From: Hyphomicrobiales bacterium
GTDB lineage: Bacteria; Pseudomonadota; Alphaproteobacteria; Rhizobiales; Rhizobiaceae
Length of the DNA: 64,000 bases
Direction of reading: 5' to 3'
Assembly (NCBI GenBank): GCA_900472485.1
Contig: UCII01000002.1
Coordinates: 62,001 to 126,000, forward strand
Numbering within the stretch: the first letter of the stretch is position 1; each line of letters begins with the position of its first letter. The notes beneath the pieces were generated by a model that was given only the letters and a program-made list of their open reading frames with translations, had not been told where the DNA came from and made no database searches. A program made the position numbers and the translations under genes. Below, one piece after another: positions 62,261 through 64,000 of this stretch.

Positions 62261-64000
62261 CTATCGTTTCCACCGCCAGTCGCGAACTTCCGGCATGTCC
62301 TCGCCGTGCCGGCGGACATAATCGTGGTGTTTGCCGAGCTTTGCCTTCAGGCTATCCACGACCTCCGGCACTTTTTCCGACAGGCCGGGAACGCGGTTGA
62401 TCGCCTCCAAGGCGAGGTGATAGCGGTCTAGCTCGTTCAGCACGGTCATGTCGAATGGCGTGGTTGTCGTACCCTCCTCGATAAAGCCGCGAACATGGAT
62501 GTTGTCGTGGTTTGTCCGTCGATAGGTTAGCCGGTGGATCAGGTAGGGATAGCCATGATAGGCGAAGATCACCGGCTTGTCGGTGGTGAAGATCTGGTCG
62601 AATGCCTGATGATCAAGGCCGTGCGGATGCTGTTGCGGGTCCTGCAGAGCTAGGAGATCGACGACGTTGACCGTGCGGATCTTGAGATCGGGGATCGCCT
62701 CGTGCAGCAGCATGACGGCGGCGAGCGTCTCCATGGTGGGGACATCACCTGCGCAGGCCATCACGACATCGGGGGCGATCGTGTTGTCCTCATAGCTCGC
62801 CCAATCCCAGATACCGACGCCGGCCTTACAATGGGTGGCCGCTTCGTCGATGCTGAGCCATTGCGATTCCGGCTGCTTGCCGGCAACGATGACGTTGATC
62901 CGGTCGTAGGTCCTGAGGCAGTGATCGCCGACCCACAGCAGCGTATTGGCATCCGGCGGCAGATAGATGCGCACGATATCGGCCTTCTTATTGGCGACGA
63001 GATCGACAAAGCCCGGATCCTGGTGGGAAAAGCCGTTATGGTCCTGCCGCCAGACATGCGAGGTCAACAGATAGTTCAGCGACGAAATCGGTTTGCGCCA
63101 CGACAATTCGCGCGAAACCTTCAGCCATTTGGCATGCTGGTTGAACATGGAATCGACGATATGGATGAAGGCTTCATAGCACGAAAAAAGCCCATGCCGA
63201 CCCGTGAGCAGATATCCTTCCAGCCAGCCCTGACATAGATGTTCGCTGAGCACCTCCATCACCCGCCCGTCGCGGGACAGATGAACGTCGTAATCCTCGA
63301 TCGCCTCCATCCAGACCCGATCCGTGGCTTCGAAGACGCTGCCGAGCCGGTTCGATTCCGTCTCGTCGGGACCGAAGATGCGGAAATTCTGCTTGGCAGC
63401 ATTGAGCTTCAGCGTGTCGCGCAAGTAGTGCCCCAGGATTTCGGTGGACTGCACCTGCTTGCTGCCGCGCTCGCCGATCTCAATGGCATAGTCCTCGATG
63501 GGGGGAACCAGAAGCTCCTGGCGCAGCAGGCCGCCATTGGCATGCGGATTGGCGCCCATGCGCCTTTTGCCCCGAGGCGCAAGCGTCTGCAGCTCGGCCT
63601 TCAGCCGCCCTTCGTGATCGAAGAGGTCGTCCGGATCATAGCTGCGCATCCAGTCTTCCAGGATCTTGCGGTGTGCCTCGTCGCCGCGGCAATTGGCAAC
63701 CGGCACCTGATGCGCGCGCCAGAAGCCTTCGACCTTCTTGCCATCGACCTGCTTGGGGCCGGTCCAACCCTTCGGGCTTCGCAGCACGATCATGGGCCAG
63801 CGCGGCGCCCCTTCGGACGAGGTCTTTTCGCTTGCGTTTCTTTGTATGTCGCGGATGCGGTCGAACACCTGGTCAAACGTGCTGGCCATCGCCTGATGCA
63901 TGGTGGGAGGTTCATGTCCCTCGACAAAGAAGGGCTCATAGCCATAGCCCCAGAACAGCTTGCGCAGATCGTCGTCACTTGCCCGGTCGAGGATCGTCGG
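62261..64000 (-). CDS. Xylulose-5-P/fructose-6-P phosphoketolase, N-terminus beyond window
   Basis: Splits xylulose-5-phosphate with thiamine diphosphate and phosphate into acetyl phosphate and glyceraldehyde-3-phosphate. The visible 579 residues begin in the ...[28 protein letters not shown] region, which corresponds to the middle of the thiamine-diphosphate half, and contain [49 protein letters not shown] and the C-terminal domain ending VRDWRWKR, all family features. Full length is about 800 residues, so the start lies outside the window. Codon use is like the neighbours. Confidence 0.93.
   Translation of the reverse strand, partial: PTILDRASDDDLRKLFWGYGYEPFFVEGHEPPTMHQAMASTFDQVFDRIRDIQRNASEKTSSEGAPRWPMIVLRSPKGWTGPKQVDGKKVEGFWRAHQVPVANCRGDEAHRKILEDWMRSYDPDDLFDHEGRLKAELQTLAPRGKRRMGANPHANGGLLRQELLVPPIEDYAIEIGERGSKQVQSTEILGHYLRDTLKLNAAKQNFRIFGPDETESNRLGSVFEATDRVWMEAIEDYDVHLSRDGRVMEVLSEHLCQGWLEGYLLTGRHGLFSCYEAFIHIVDSMFNQHAKWLKVSRELSWRKPISSLNYLLTSHVWRQDHNGFSHQDPGFVDLVANKKADIVRIYLPPDANTLLWVGDHCLRTYDRINVIVAGKQPESQWLSIDEAATHCKAGVGIWDWASYEDNTIAPDVVMACAGDVPTMETLAAVMLLHEAIPDLKIRTVNVVDLLALQDPQQHPHGLDHQAFDQIFTTDKPVIFAYHGYPYLIHRLTYRRTNHDNIHVRGFIEEGTTTTPFDMTVLNELDRYHLALEAINRVPGLSEKVPEVVDSLKAKLGKHHDYVRRHGEDMPEVRDWRWKR

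Noticed and set aside
1-64000. CRISPR array, tRNA/rRNA genes, insertion sequences
   Set aside because: No regularly spaced direct repeats, transposase motifs or cloverleaf-like elements were found by eye; tRNA search by covariance model was not possible.

Overview
The window is about 60% GC DNA of an alphaproteobacterium, most likely Rhizobiaceae (Rhizobium-like). The evidence is an ExoY/ExoF/ExoP/ExoQ/ExoV-type polysaccharide cluster, an IalB-family protein, CsgH, DUF2934 and DUF3008 stress proteins, and a short intergenic repeat of a type I associate with rhizobia. No rRNA, tRNA, CRISPR array or insertion sequence was recognised.

Layout. (1) 1-4576, minus strand: a sugar-nucleotide and glycosyltransferase operon in the order UDP-xylose synthase, UDP-glucose 4-epimerase, cellulose-synthase-like GT2, UDP-glucose 6-dehydrogenase (cut by the window edge). 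(2) 5158-11859, minus strand: a tightly overlapping six-gene signalling operon with GGDEF-EAL, HATPase-fold protein, STAS-methyltransferase fusion, Cache-HAMP-SpoIIE phosphatase, second HATPase-fold protein and STAS protein. It resembles the Pseudomonas SiaABCD partner-switch/c-di-GMP module. (3) 12253-23336: polysaccharide genes, namely two GT4s, OPX export protein, Wzz/BY-kinase-like protein fused to a GT2, ExoY-type initiating transferase, Wzx flippase and a TIGR04325 methyltransferase. (4) 23423-41494: GMC oxidoreductase, DegT aminotransferase, Sfp-type phosphopantetheinyl transferase, a formyltransferase-like/beta-propeller protein, and a three-gene NRPS-PKS assembly line: A-PCP, then KS-AT-ACP-aminotransferase-C-A-PCP, then C-PCP-TE. 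(5) 41788-45422: polysaccharide genes resume with a Tat-exported GH16 glucanase, Wzy/ExoQ polymerase and pyruvyltransferase. The assembly line therefore lies inside the exopolysaccharide locus. (6) 45676-49190: Crp/Fnr and LuxR-type regulators and a toxin-antitoxin-like trio. (7) 49508-52933: a curli operon (14-repeat curlin, CsgH, second curlin, CsgF, CsgG) followed by small secreted proteins and IalB. (8) 54796-64000: an AlaRS-like stand-alone domain, a DMT exporter, MgtC, and several small stress or envelope proteins, ending in a partial phosphoketolase.

Taken together the window looks like a surface and biofilm island. It could make a Wzx/Wzy-type acidic polysaccharide with glucuronate/xylose/pyruvyl potential, curli fibres, a beta-amino-acid-containing small molecule, and c-di-GMP/partner-switch control. 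The two most unusual points are the NRPS-PKS line nested in the polysaccharide locus, which has a cysteine in the thioesterase nucleophile position and an HQxxxDG condensation motif, and the extended Sia-like signalling operon with a STAS-methyltransferase fusion. All functional statements are inferred from motifs read by eye; no database search was run.
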